Program-made: the position numbers and the translations under genes | In this document: positions 1-10,832 of the stretch, piece by piece | Position numbering within the stretch: position 1 is the first letter of the stretch | How the letters are laid out: each line of letters begins with the position of its first letter | Notes under the pieces: generated by a model | The model's database searches: none | Seen by the model: only the letters and a program-made list of their open reading frames with translations | Told to the model about the DNA's origin: nothing | Assembly: GCA_027604185.1 (NCBI GenBank) | Contig: JADGKB010000037.1 | Span: forward strand, 1 to 64,000 | Source of the DNA: Boothiomyces macroporosus | Lineage: Eukaryota; Chytridiomycota; Chytridiomycetes; Rhizophydiales; Terramycetaceae | DNA length: 64,000 nucleotides | Direction of reading: 5' to 3'

Positions 1-1082
1 AGGACAAGTTTCAATAAAAGTTCAAGTTAAAAATGTACCATTGTAAAGCAAAATGAGTTGACAGAATCCAGTTTTTTACAATTTCGTAAACCAACAAAGA
101 TAGAATTTGAATGCAATGACGAAAGGTACTCTCTCACACAAGCAGTAAAGTTTTGATTGGGAGTGTGATATGAACTGGCAATGTATCCTTGGTTAACTTG
201 ATTCCCTTTGAAATACACAAATAGTTGATGTGACATCTTGATGGAATCCCACATTTCGTAGCTCATTGCAATGTAGATTTTTGAAATGCGTAGCAATTAC
301 ACCACAATTTGATCCAAGAAGTGTATTTGTAGCTTTTCTATCCCAAAACCCATCCTCATGTATCACACAGCATGATGGCTATTCTGGTTCGATGCTCATA
401 GTTCAACACCTTTGGAACACTATCTGATTGGAAGCAAGATACCAATTCTGTTTTATTCCATCAGTTGGCTAGTTGCATGTCCGTTGCATCTTTTCAGATA
501 CTATGTACACAATATGAATCATCTAGTGTTCCTTTAAAGTACTTTTTACATTCCAAATTAATTACTCATATTCCAAAAATATCAACCCTAAAAGTACCGA
601 CTTGAATATTTTCAAGATCTTTAACGTTTCAAACTCAAAGAGTAGAATCTGTATATATCGTAGTTGCAGAATTACTTTCGCATCAAATTGCAGATACCGT
701 TCATTTACTGCTTGTTTACAAAGTTAACCAGTGTCTGAAAATAGGGAATGTAATCAATTAGTTTTGGTATGACTTTCAACATCAGTTTGTAATGAGCATC
801 TTTTTGTAGCACTGGAGTATCTAATGCAGACAAAACGAATGAAGACACTCATATGTATAGATTTTGCTGATTTAAAGTGTGTCAAATTTAATGATATGGT
901 AAAGTTCCACTCAACACAGTTTAAAGAGAAAACTATAATATCATCTCGAGGTAAGCACAAGTTTCTTTTTCTGTGGCTTTCTATTTTTGTGTTTTTGCCG
1001 TTCCCAAAATAGCTACACTATTTAAGGAAAGTGGCTTGAAAGATATCAGATTTTTTGTACAGTTACTGCTAGAGAAAGTTCT
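1..1082. other. no supported gene
   Basis: Only short open frames lie here, on both strands, with no homology I recognise and no splice pattern joining them. It probably holds the promoter of the gene starting at 1083. Confidence 0.5.
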
Positions 1083-2246
1083 ATGAAAATTAACAGCAAT
1101 TCAGTTTTTACTTATACCGAGAAAAGGTCCCTAGAAATGTTCAGCAGGATTCAGGAATACGTCTTGAATGAAAGACTCTTTACAGACACATGGAGTATAG
1201 CAAACGGGGAATCAATTTCTAGTTGGATGGATTCTGTTTCGCCAAGTAATGAAGCACCCTATCAAGAATTTTACGGGTTACCCTCTGATGAATTATGCGA
1301 TAAAAGCAGCAATTCTAGGTTATCCATGATGAAAGACGGTGTCTCTAGACAAACAAATAATGGCCTTCCCAATATTTCGTCTCATGTAGAGAAATGTGAA
1401 TTTTCAAATACCTCATCCAGGAAATGTCTCCAACAAACGACACCAAACACTGCTTTTAAATCCTGTACAAATACCGCTCGTGGATCAATGTCAACACCTT
1501 GCAAAATTCCTCCTAGTAAAGAATTAATAGCCCTAATTGAACAGCAAAAAGTTAAATTATGTAAAGAATTTTTGGATTGGAAAGCAGCACTGCCAAAATA
1601 TTTTGGGAATCGACAAAACTTGTTGTGTGAAGTTTTTAGAGTGCAATTGAATTCCTTGAAAGAAGGGAAATATTTATTTGGATCTGATTTTTTCATCAAT
1701 ATTGCTCAAGCAGCCAAGGATTCGACCTACATTGGAATAATCCAGTCTGAAGGACGTTCTGGCAAAAAGTATGTTGTTATCCCTGGGAGAAAACCTGTGG
1801 AATTGAATTTAGGATATGTTGAAGATGTCACTGAATTGCTGACGATTAAAGTGCATAGCACACCTGTGTTGTCAATTTACAACAAAGCCAAACCTTCTTT
1901 CCAAAAGGTGTGTGCTGGACCCTCCGATTTGACTTTTGATTACAACCCCAGAATGATCTTTGTTGGAAACATTACTTCTGATCAAAGGTTCATGGTGAAT
2001 ATCCTGGGGCAGGATGTAGAGTTTGACTTGGATATTTTTCCAAATGGATGCCAAGTGCTTTACTCGGATCATCTTGCCAAAAAGCAGAAAATATTTTCAT
2101 ATAGGGTAGTTGGATTGACTGTCTTGACTGAAAATTTTGCACTCGTTGATTTCAACTATTCTTATGCATGTAACATAGCTGGGAAATTCCAGCCAAAATT
2201 TATTGATTTGCTCATCCCTGCTGGTGCAAATCCCTACTACTTTTGA
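1083..2246 (+). CDS. orphan 387-residue protein
   Basis: This is a single-exon gene with no family I recognise. The first ~150 residues are serine/asparagine-rich and look disordered. From residue ~150 the sequence becomes ordered, with aromatic-rich stretches such as KEFLDWKAALPKYF, followed by beta-rich segments to the end. There is no signal peptide and no membrane segment. I chose the ATG at 1083 because it is the first in a long uninterrupted frame. It is open and non-repetitive enough to be real; its function is unknown. Confidence 0.7.
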   Translation: MKINSNSVFTYTEKRSLEMFSRIQEYVLNERLFTDTWSIANGESISSWMDSVSPSNEAPYQEFYGLPSDELCDKSSNSRLSMMKDGVSRQTNNGLPNISSHVEKCEFSNTSSRKCLQQTTPNTAFKSCTNTARGSMSTPCKIPPSKELIALIEQQKVKLCKEFLDWKAALPKYFGNRQNLLCEVFRVQLNSLKEGKYLFGSDFFINIAQAAKDSTYIGIIQSEGRSGKKYVVIPGRKPVELNLGYVEDVTELLTIKVHSTPVLSIYNKAKPSFQKVCAGPSDLTFDYNPRMIFVGNITSDQRFMVNILGQDVEFDLDIFPNGCQVLYSDHLAKKQKIFSYRVVGLTVLTENFALVDFNYSYACNIAGKFQPKFIDLLIPAGANPYYF

Positions 2247-2470
2247 TATTCATTCATTACAAGGAAAAGCTGTAGAATTGAGATTGCTTTTAATAGTGAG
2301 TTTTAAATAAAGATGAGCTTTTACCTCAATCTCTGTATTTACATCACTTGCCAAACCATCAAAGGACATTTAAACAATGGTCCATTAATATACGTGCAAG
2401 CATCATCTTTCATGGATAAAGTAGAAACTGATAGTTGAAGCAAAAAAAGTGTATTTGAAAGGGATATATT

Positions 2471-3173
2471 TCAAGCACCCAACACAAGGGAACCAAGAAT
2501 CTGGGTAAGTTTATCTTGTGCCAGCTCTACAGCGACTCCTTTTACAATCTCTTTCCCCATTTCTACTACTTCTCCAGCATTAAACATCCAAGATGGTTTC
2601 AAAGCATCTCGGCTGACTTTGGTCTTGAGTCGATGACCAGCTAAATTGGATATCCCTGTGCTTTGCAAGTCCGATTCTTGCTCTTCAGTAATCTTTACTG
2701 TTTGTAACCTGTTCAATCCCAGTGCTGATATTTGCTTTTTCAGAGTCTTTTTTCCAAGGTGATTGAATTCAACAACTACTGGATGGAACCCCCTGGATTA
2801 GAAACAAATACCTCGTACCGGCAACAACCAGATGAATCTTTTCCCGTGTTGATCCAGAAACTGCCAAATTGAAATCATCAATTTTTGCAGATTCTTCAAT
2901 ATCAGCTAATTTTACACTGAGCAGGACAGACGAATATGGACATATTGTAAGAGACTTTTGCGATTTTGGTCGAATTGATACAGTTGCGAATTTCAGATCG
3001 TTTCCTCTTTCAATCGATTGTGTTTGTCCAGATTTCATTGTTTTCAATGCGTCGCAGCTGCACTTTTCTTGCCCATCTTCAACTGGGTTGGGGAGTAGAC
3101 AGTAATACACTGTGATTACTTCCGAGCCGGTGTTTGTGAAGGATATCGAATTGTTTAGCAACGCATTGTTCAT
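2471..3173 (-). CDS. orphan protein, one 19-nt intron
   Basis: Exons 3173-2812 and 2792-2471 give 227 residues. The intron at 2793-2811 is 19 nt, with a GTA donor and TCTAAT just before CCAG. Without splicing the frame stops soon after; with it, the two halves join in phase. An upstream TTG lies in frame but the first ATG is at 3173. The N-terminal half is beta-rich with a C-S-C-D pair; the C-terminal part is helical and ends in a hydrophobic tail (ILGSLVLGA). I recognise no domain. A small intracellular or membrane-associated orphan is the best description. Confidence 0.65.
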
Positions 3174-3229
3174 TTTCAAAAACAAAAAAAGAGTTCATTT
3201 ATTGCAAATGTCAGTTACCGTATCCAAAC

Positions 3230-4688
3230 TCAGATTTCCCCTTTTTTCTGAAGAGTTGCTAATGCGGAAGATTTTGTAGAAGATTCAGTCAGCACTTTTC
3301 CAGCCTTGTTTTTCAAATTCACTTTATCTACAAGGTTAGCGAGGTTAGTCATTAGCAGCAAGTTGAATACCTCGTGATTCACATTTGCAAGGCATAATAA
3401 TCCGTTCCAAGCCAAGAAGTTCCGATCGTTCCCCAGAATCTGTGTGTATTGGATAATAACAGACAAAACCATGTAAACCAAACTATTGAGTATATGTAGA
3501 GGCAACAAAGTCACAATCAACGGAGCATTCTTAATGATTTTAGCCACTGCCTTCTTGAATTTGACATTTTTTTCTGTAGAGTATAAGTTAATGATTGTCA
3601 GATAAATGTACAGCGGAGGTATGGTGTTTAGAGTAAACTGAAAGAGATTCCACAGTGGATAAATATCGTTCCAATAAGTGTATAGGAATGCATAGTAACC
3701 AGACAGATAGCTCAGGGCTGTCAAATAGCAGCTGCCTGCAAAGATAATGTGAATCAGCCATAAAATCAAATACCCATTCATTCTTCTATTTGCGTCTACT
3801 ACTTTAAAATAGTTTAGCAGTAATCCAAAAGTAGCAAGGACCGATGTCATTGATCCAATATTGTACAGACAGTTTTCAACAGCTTGCATTATTTCATAGC
3901 TTGAAACATTAGGGTAAAGTACCACCCAATCAGATAGGTTCATAATAACCCAAATGATCCATATGAATTGGGCCAAAAAAATATATCTTGCTCCCGGCTT
4001 ACCTAGCCAAAAGTGTTTTCCTTCAATATATGCAACTCCAACTGCAAGTGCGATTGCAGCAGTATAGCATCCCATTCCAACTATTTCTAAAGGTGCATGA
4101 AAAGTAGGGAGATGGAATATATCCAGTCCACATATTTTCAACCTTTCCTCCACTGAAAATTGTGTTTGAAACTGCAATACTGGTATTCAAATATGATACG
4201 ATTTGCAAATCGCTGGTAAGGGTGTAATTTTGATATTCACCTGTACAATCATATGTATAGTAACTTCTCAATTCGTTTTGATTGCACACCATTCCATCAT
4301 AACACTTGCCATTTGGCTTGATATATCGCTCGGTATATCCCCAATCCAAATACCCACTAATTGATTTATAATAGCAATAGTAGTGTGCGTTCGCATCTTT
4401 CCAAAAATAACTTTTGGGGATATTTGAATCAATGCTGTATGAAGCACTTTGAAAATACAATGTAAAAGATATATCGATTGAAGATAAGCAACAACCAGTT
4501 GCAAGTGGCACAAGATCACATCCACAATACGGATAGCTGTACCCTCCATCGCTCCATGCATTCATTACTACAGAAGACGCGTTGTTGGGGAATACAGTCA
4601 TTAGAGTAGGTTGTCCACTACACTCTTGAATATCCCATAAGGTTTCCAAGATTAATTCAGCACTGGCGATTTTAAATAGTATAAACAT
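3230..4688 (-). CDS. 7-TM surface protein with Cys-rich ectodomain, frameshifted
   Basis: The ATG at 4688 starts a short signal peptide (MFILFKIASA), then a ~190-residue Cys/Tyr-rich ectodomain, then about seven membrane helices and a short cytoplasmic tail. It is a paralogue of the gene at 30946-32524: both have the W-T-x-Y-x-P motif before the first helix and G-N-D-R before the last. The ectodomain and the membrane part sit in different frames. They would be continuous if the A4 run at 4100-4103 (T4 on the coding strand) had one base fewer, and no GT-AG intron fits there. So this is a pseudogene, a sequencing error or an expressed frameshift. The architecture is receptor-like, but no ligand or GPCR class is recognisable. 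Confidence 0.65.
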
Positions 4689-4870
4689 TAGAATGGGCAA
4701 TTGAATTTTGATTTTTATTGTTGGTAACAATGATTACATTGTCTGATTCATACTCTTTTTCTAACCTGATGGAGGTGTGATAAAGTAGTTGATTCATTGT
4801 TATAAAAAGAATCTCGAGATTCACTAGAAGCGATATAAATATTTGTAGTTTGTCAATACCACCTATTTTT

Positions 4871-6202
4871 TTATTGCTCAATATCATATAGCTCAAGAGT
4901 ATAATCCTTCTTTAGCACAAATAGCACGTTTTTTGTTTGATTAATTTCCAGGTGAATACCATCTGTCATGTCCATTACTTTACACAATTCTCCATCATAG
5001 TAATATATTCCATCATCAGTGAGAATTACAGGTCCATTATACCAATCCAAACTTACTACATTATCTATCTGTATAGTCTCTACTCCAGCAAGGCTAGTCA
5101 TGTGCAACTGTTTGTCGAATGAATATACAGTACCGTTAATACAAGTAATCTACATCAGTATAAAGTACAAATTCTCCTGGGTAGTCTAGTACTATAGATT
5201 CATTGTCAGTTTTAAGGTTATATTCAGATAGACTGAAAGCGACTGTTTTATCATATTCGAGAAACCAACTATCAGGTTCAACAATTTCATTTTGAGCAAG
5301 ATACAACAAAAAATTCGATTTACCTACATTAAAATGATAAACCTTTGATTGACTTTTTTATATTTATAAAGTCGTGCTCAAAAGTTAGTACCGGCTTGTA
5401 GTCTATTTTTTTCAGTCTCGTTAAACTATTCATTTCTGCCACAGTACTCCTGATTTCAAAATACTGATCCATTATCTCTGTGATTATTGATAGAATCTTT
5501 TGGTTAATTGAAGTAATATTTCTTTGAATTGGTAAATACATTTTTTGGTCGAGCTTTGTTTGTCCGTACAAGTATTGTTTCTTCCAATCCAGTCTAGTTT
5601 TTATTGGCAGTTTATCGTTCAACAACAAGGTCTGTTTTTCATACAATTTCATTTCTGTTTGGAATTTAGAGATTAAGGACTAGTTAACGATGAATAACCT
5701 TAATAGAGTGGACTTGGTTATCCAATACGAGCTTCTTTTTAGAGAAAATCAAGTAGAAATCCAAGTCTTTTAGATTGTAAAAGTGTATCTTGTCGTTAAT
5801 AACAATCAAGTTATTATCAAATAAATCCACTTTTTTCGCTTGTATCTTGATTTCTCTTATTAACAATGATTGATTCAATCGCAAATACACTGTATCTGTG
5901 GTGCAATAAATCAACCAGTCGCTGTTGAATGTTTGGATCCATTCACAAATTACGACATTTTCAATTTCAAATTCACTTGTTTTCTTTCCTGTTTCTATAT
6001 CATAAAAAGATCCGTTGGTATCAAACACGGCAATGGTGTTATTGTTTGAACAGGAAATAGATCCGGGAAACGAATACACTTTTTCAAATAGACGATATAC
6101 ACTCGTTTCTGTGGTACTGATTGTTAATAGGTTTCTGTTTTTGATCCATTTCGGTTTTATTTTCGACTTGAATTTCTCTACATGAAAGATCTCTAGTTGC
6201 AT
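4871..6202 (-). CDS. beta-propeller-like protein with helical insert, three 19-nt introns
   Basis: Exons are 6202-5699, 5679-5343, 5323-5169 and 5149-4871, giving 424 residues. All three introns (5680-5698, 5324-5342, 5150-5168) are exactly 19 nt, and the frame closes across each. Residues ~1-165 are beta-strand rich with WD-like turns. Residues ~170-285 are helical/coiled-coil. The rest is again beta-rich. A propeller interrupted by a helical bundle recalls APC4 of the anaphase-promoting complex, but the protein is much shorter than known APC4 and lacks motifs I can verify, so this is only a suggestion. It lies 111 nt downstream of a same-strand gene, with a perfect inverted repeat between them. 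Confidence 0.6.
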
Positions 6203-6241
6203 TTTTCTTTTTCGGAAAGAAATTCAGTTGCATTTGTAGCT

Positions 6242-6278
6242 TGATGTAGTCCATAAGTTAAACTTATGGACTACATCA
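6242..6278. repeat. 37-bp perfect inverted repeat
   Basis: Two 18-bp arms are separated by one base (left arm begins TGATGTAGTCC, right arm ends GGACTACATCA). It lies between the end of the gene at 6968-6314 and the start of the gene at 6202, so it would form a stable hairpin in either transcript. Confidence 0.8.
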
Positions 6279-6313
6279 TAGCTGATTAAACTATAAATTC
6301 ACACGCAACCCCT

Positions 6314-6968
6314 TTATTCAAGGTAATATAAACTGCCGGATAATCGCAGCTTTTTAATAGAGACCAATCCGTCAAGAACCAATAACAGACTATTATAATC
6401 TAGATTAAAATAAATTACTTTGTTTAGAAGATTCCTGTAGCTCCTCAACGGTAAATCCGTCCTGTTTTCCCAAGAATTTCTTGTCTTCCAGTAACTCGTT
6501 AATCTCCTGTACAGTCTCATTGAAATAATTTAAACTGATTTTTGCTCGTGTTTTCGAGTCTAGTAAATTGTACTCTGGCTCTAGCTTTGCTTCAGAGTCA
6601 GAGTAAAAGGTAGAGATACTGTTTGAGCTGAACCTGTCCGAGATTAGTTCCATTCCTAATGAAGAGAGACCCAGTGATTCTATATTGAATTCCTGTTCTT
6701 TAAAAGAGACCTTTTTAGGAGTATTTTCTACTGGTTTTTTTACTTGTTGGTACAGAATGATTTTTGATTCTTGCAATAGAGGCAGTAAACAGTCAATCTG
6801 GAGTTGGAGTGACTCGTACGCTTCTTTGGCTTGATCAAGGAAATTATTTCGTTGAATCTCTTTTAATTCCAAAGTAGGTAGTTCCAAGCTAGATTTATTG
6901 TACAAGCCACCTATTTCTTCCTGTAATTCAAGAGCCTGTTTTTCTAATTGCGAGATTAGTTTCAACAT
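6314..6968 (-). CDS. coiled-coil orphan protein, one 19-nt intron
   Basis: Exons 6968-6419 and 6399-6314 give 211 residues. The 19-nt intron at 6400-6418 ends TTTTAATCTAG and restores phase to a short leucine-rich C-terminus. The N-terminal ~75 residues form a leucine/glutamate coiled coil. The middle is acidic and serine-rich, and a second amphipathic helix follows. It is small, coiled-coil and rapidly evolving, like a cytoskeletal or kinetochore subunit, but I cannot assign a family. Confidence 0.6.
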
Positions 6969-7173
6969 TCAACAAATTTCGGACATTTTTTGAATGTGTG
7001 TTATGCAGCACTCTTTAAAGCAACTCTCTCAATCCAGTTTCCAAAATCTGGTCTCTTAAAGTCTTTCCGATTGTAACCCCATTGAGATACCCATACAGTA
7101 GCTCTCGCTAGCGAACACTGCTCTAGAGTAGAACACCAGAGTAGCAAAACAAATAATTCAAATGATATATTAT

Positions 7174-7308
7174 TCACCGACAGCAGGCAGTCAACATTCC
7201 AACCAATCCTTCAACACAAGCCCCAATACAACTAGTCAAACAAGTGCTGAAACAGCTATCCATAATATCTGAACAAGCATTTCCACTAGAACCTCCGTTT
7301 CCTGACAT
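7174..7308 (-). CDS. 44-residue cysteine-rich mini-protein
   Basis: An ATG at 7308 and a TGA at 7174-7176 enclose MSGNGGSSGNAC followed by spaced cysteines (C at 12, 19, 23, 27, 31, 42 and 43). It is hydrophilic and Gly/Ser-rich at the N-terminus, then a short hydrophobic Cys-rich segment, the layout of small Cys-rich membrane-associated peptides. Three more Cys-rich genes follow within 3 kb, which supports it. Its short length is the main doubt. Confidence 0.5.
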   Translation of the reverse strand: MSGNGGSSGNACSDIMDSCFSTCLTSCIGACVEGLVGMLTACCR

Positions 7309-7553
7309 AAAGAGAACTTTTCAAGCCATTGTTTCAAACGGAACACAAAAAACCGAAAAATGAATACTAGATATAAATACCGTCCTCCTTTGTGCTCTGG
7401 ATCCACTCTAGGAAACGACCGTCCTGCATACTTGCAATGAGGGAAACTTACGATCCTTCAAAATACTTGTAGAGATCTTTATTAAAACAAACGAACCAGA
7501 AAGGATTTTAATACCCTTTTTTAAAAGATACTTGTTGGTCTAGACAGATGATG

Positions 7554-8582
7554 TTACCACCGCAGGAATCGGAATAGAAAGAAACCAATCAACAGGAATG
7601 TTGGAACGAGAACGTAAACCATTTCAAATGAATAAACAGTCATTTCCTTTTCTCTAAACATCCCACTTAAAACAAACAAACTACTGGTTGACAACAATCC
7701 GCCAAGTCCATTGAAACTATAATGGCCAGCTAAATCACCATTGATACTCATGAATTGAATTCGGAAACAGCGACTCATTAAATCTTTAACGTCGCATAGA
7801 GTATCATTGGCATCAAGTGATTTACTGCATTCTTTGCGTATTTCAATACCGTGCACATGCTCCGCATTAAAGCTAGCTTTGTATTTGTACCAACTACCAG
7901 AACCCCATCCCTCAGCTTTGCCACCAGTGAACTGGAAATCCTTCACACCTGCAAACGTATAGTTGTGTAGGATTGGGTTGATTGTGCCAGTTAAATTAGC
8001 ATTGAAGAGATTGAATGTTCCGTTGTAGAATGCGGATCTTCTATCTGTAAACTTGATTAAAGCCGAACCATTGAAATTGAGATTCACATTCTTGGGATTG
8101 ATTAGGTGCATTTCAGAATACAGTGTTTGGTTCATAAACATGTCCAGACCTTCTTGGTCATTCTGAAATGAACCCATCTTGATATCTTTACCGCCGTTGT
8201 ACGAAAGTTCTATTGACACTTGATCAGCAGAGAATTCATAATCACCATCAAATTCAACACTACTGTGGAAGAATTGATATTCATCAAGAAACCCAGAACT
8301 CGAGAGTTTGTCTTTAACCGCTAATTCACCACTTTCTGCCCCCCCGAAGCTTTGTTTAAAGAATGATGGATCAACTACTTTGGGCATCATTACAGTAATA
8401 TTAATTTGTTCTCCAAATAAACGATCAGTTTTTATACGTCTATAACCTCGAAAGATGTGAGCTTCAGTATTTGGTAATAGAACGCCATTGTTGAGAATGA
8501 AATCCTTGTGGGTATCAAAATCATCATGAAGAGATCGGTAGTCGGCAGGAGCATAATTGAATGTTTGATTGTTTGAATTCAT
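7554..8582 (-). CDS. C-terminally anchored membrane glycoprotein, orphan
   Basis: A single exon encodes 342 residues. There is no obvious N-terminal signal peptide. The body is beta-rich and carries several N-glycosylation sequons (NQT, NGT, NLT, NYT). The last ~25 residues form one membrane helix followed by RFLRW. This suggests a tail-anchored protein with a large beta-rich domain. No family is recognised. It lies within the Cys-rich gene cluster. Confidence 0.65.
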   Translation of the reverse strand: MNSNNQTFNYAPADYRSLHDDFDTHKDFILNNGVLLPNTEAHIFRGYRRIKTDRLFGEQINITVMMPKVVDPSFFKQSFGGAESGELAVKDKLSSSGFLDEYQFFHSSVEFDGDYEFSADQVSIELSYNGGKDIKMGSFQNDQEGLDMFMNQTLYSEMHLINPKNVNLNFNGSALIKFTDRRSAFYNGTFNLFNANLTGTINPILHNYTFAGVKDFQFTGGKAEGWGSGSWYKYKASFNAEHVHGIEIRKECSKSLDANDTLCDVKDLMSRCFRIQFMSINGDLAGHYSFNGLGGLLSTSSLFVLSGMFREKEMTVYSFEMVYVLVPTFLLIGFFLFRFLRW

Positions 8583-8640
8583 TTGGAAAGGTTCTGGTCA
8601 CAAAGAATGAAAGGCTTTTGATCACAAAGGAATGTTATAT

Positions 8641-8904
8641 TTACAATTCTTTAGAATAAAATAGTCCGCAACACAGGTAATCTATACAATGAAAGAATGC
8701 ACTATCGATACAGCAAAAGCAAGTTTCAAGAACACAAAAACTGTTGCAGCAACAGTCACCAAAACAATTCGCGCATTTGTAACACCCTTGTTTAGCTAAT
8801 AGCCTCTTTTGACTAACTGTTCTTTGTCCGTTTGTGATCTGTCGATTTATTTTCATTTCTTGTTTGGTATTTGGATCCAGTTTAAGGATAATTGGCTCGT
8901 CCAT
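8641..8904 (-). CDS. 87-residue Cys-rich protein, copy A
   Basis: A charged N-terminal half (MDEPIILKLDP) is followed by a cysteine-dense half with QGCYKCANCFGDCCC and FCCID motifs. It is paralogous to the next gene at 9111-9374 (shared xEPIIxKLD start, AKQGCYxCANxFGDCCC and CIDSxFF). The Cys-rich half is hydrophobic enough to associate with membranes or be palmitoylated, and metal binding is also possible. This is a tandem duplication; function unknown. Confidence 0.7.
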   Translation of the reverse strand: MDEPIILKLDPNTKQEMKINRQITNGQRTVSQKRLLAKQGCYKCANCFGDCCCNSFCVLETCFCCIDSAFFHCIDYLCCGLFYSKEL

Positions 8905-9110
8905 TACGATTTATTGACTGAAGTGATTGTTTATAAACGAAATGTGATTCACAGTGGAAGGCTGGGGTCTTTTGCTCAACTTAAAGCTATCTGCGGTTCC
9001 AAGGGGATCAAAGCAAGTGACAGAGATCAGAGATGACTCGACCACATAAAGCATATCCGCATTAAAATGAATAAATATATATTACAAGTACACTAATAGA
9101 ATTTAAAAAG

Positions 9111-9374
9111 TCAATCGTAGCAGTCAAACAATCCTCCACACACGGATTCAAAACAACCGAAAAAACAACTATCAATGCAGGAAAAACACATTTCCATTGC
9201 AAAGAATCTATTACAACAGCAGCAATCGCCAAAATAGTTTGCGCAAGTGTAGCATCCTTGCTTTGCCTTCATTCGATGCTCGCTACAAGTTCGTTTTACA
9301 TCGATTATATCGAGTTTCATTTTCATGTCCATTTGAGGATGGTGGTCTAGTTTCACTATTATTGGATCTTTCAT
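9111..9374 (-). CDS. 87-residue Cys-rich protein, copy B
   Basis: This is a tandem paralogue of 8641-8904 with the same length and layout: a basic hydrophilic N-terminus (MKDPIIVKLD), then AKQGCYTCANYFGDCCCC and CFSCIDSCFFGC. Conservation of length, start and cysteine spacing between the copies argues that both are translated. No signal peptide is visible, so the protein is probably cytosolic-face membrane-associated through its Cys-rich tail. Confidence 0.7.
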   Translation of the reverse strand: MKDPIIVKLDHHPQMDMKMKLDIIDVKRTCSEHRMKAKQGCYTCANYFGDCCCCNRFFAMEMCFSCIDSCFFGCFESVCGGLFDCYD

Positions 9375-9739
9375 TTTGGTTATTTTATTTTCTTTAGGTT
9401 TTTATGGTGCTGTCAAGCCATTGAAATTGTGTTACACTTGGTGGTGGTGGACCGCGGAAAGAGTTAGGTCCTTGTAACAAACTCAAAGAAGAAATAAAGA
9501 TCTTTAAGTATTTGGTATTGGTGTTCTTGAAACTTGTGGTAACCACAATCCTCTCTAGTACTTTGAGTCAAAGTTGTATGTTATCTTGCTATTACTGACA
9601 CTGTACCATAGAATGAATTAAATATAACAGCTGTTAGATCCAGTCTTGTAAAATTTGAACAAAGAATCTAACTGAACCTGTGTAAGTGATTATAAAATAA
9701 AACAGTATTTATATAAAGTCAGTTGCTGCTGGAAAAACA
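9375..9739. other. intergenic, no gene seen
   Basis: AT-rich spacer between the Cys-rich paralogue and the larger Cys-rich gene on the same strand. I see no coding or RNA gene signal. Confidence 0.5.
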
Positions 9740-10417
9740 TCATCCTAATATTGCTGCGAAGCAATGTAACAGTTCGCCCAAAATCCCACAACACCCTTCA
9801 TTGCAACATGCATCGTTACAACACCCATCGTTACAAGAGTTACAACACCCATCGTTACAAGAGTTACAACACCCTTCATTGCAACAAGAGTTGTAGCAAT
9901 CTTCATCACAGAATAAGGCGCAACAACTGTCGTGAGAACAAGAATCATCACAGGTACAACACTGATGATGTGTACAACATCCATGATTGTGACACCCATC
10001 GCCATCTAAACAGCAATTACACTCTGGCTGATGGTATCCATAAGTCTCGGAATCATATTTTGTATCATTGTTGTCGAAACAACAAACTACACAGTAAGTG
10101 TCATTTTGATGATGGGAATGAGACCTGTGTAAATTGGGATTGGTGGTCCATGGTTCGATTGGAGTATTGTACACATTTCTAGGTGCTGTATTGACTAACC
10201 ATGGTTCATTTGGTTTTTTCTTATTAGCAGCCTTTTTAGGTTCTAGCAAATCTTTCTCATCAACCTCTTTTTTATCTTCTAGTTCACACTGGTCTTCATT
10301 GACAGTGCTTTTTGAAGATTCCCCAACAATATTCCCCAGGTTTTCATCAATTTCAGAGTATGCTGGCGGGCTAGGCGATGGTTGTAATTGCGCTTCTTTT
10401 TGAGCTTCCTTGTCCAT
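9740..10417 (-). CDS. PPxY-containing Cys-rich repeat protein
   Basis: The 225-residue protein begins with a disordered N-terminus carrying a PPAY motif (a possible WW-domain ligand, as used for Nedd4-type ubiquitin ligase recruitment) and an acidic/lysine-rich stretch. The C-terminal ~100 residues are packed with Cys, including repeats of the type CCNSCNDG, and with His (CHNHGCCTHHQCC). This suggests metal binding or heavy acylation. Repeats are visible at DNA level at about 9800-9880. The frame is unbroken across them. Confidence 0.7.
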   Translation of the reverse strand: MDKEAQKEAQLQPSPSPPAYSEIDENLGNIVGESSKSTVNEDQCELEDKKEVDEKDLLEPKKAANKKKPNEPWLVNTAPRNVYNTPIEPWTTNPNLHRSHSHHQNDTYCVVCCFDNNDTKYDSETYGYHQPECNCCLDGDGCHNHGCCTHHQCCTCDDSCSHDSCCALFCDEDCYNSCCNEGCCNSCNDGCCNSCNDGCCNDACCNEGCCGILGELLHCFAAILG

Positions 10418-10832
10418 ATTATCAAATTAATTTCTCTGTGCTTTATACGAATCTCCAAAAGGGCTTCGCCATTGAAACCAACATTCGGAGTTGGAATTGC
10501 TTATTTCCAAATACAGCGAGCAGCCTCTGATCTTGGGTAACATCAACTGAGAATTAAATGGGTGTCTGAATGTTACTATAGCGCTGGGTATCAAGACACC
10601 CATCAAATAAACATCTAACATAAAAACATAAAACCGACAGAATATCAATAAACAACTGCAAGACTATTCTGATGGCGGAGCATGGACTCAATGTGTTGTT
10701 CAATACCAATAAACTAAACAGCGCTTCCAATACCGTCAATCTGGGCAGATCAAATCGTAAACCCTTACCCCTTCCGATAATTTTTATCGCAAGTTAAATG
10801 ACGAAAATCTCGTCAAAAAAAAGCAAATCAAA
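10418..10832. other. divergent promoter region
   Basis: 415 nt between divergent genes (Cys-rich protein to the left, ketoacyl reductase to the right). Short minus-strand open frames here have no support. Confidence 0.5.

Noticed and set aside
27..1012. small open frames on both strands at the left edge
   Set aside because: They overlap one another, have no family signal and show no intron consensus linking them.
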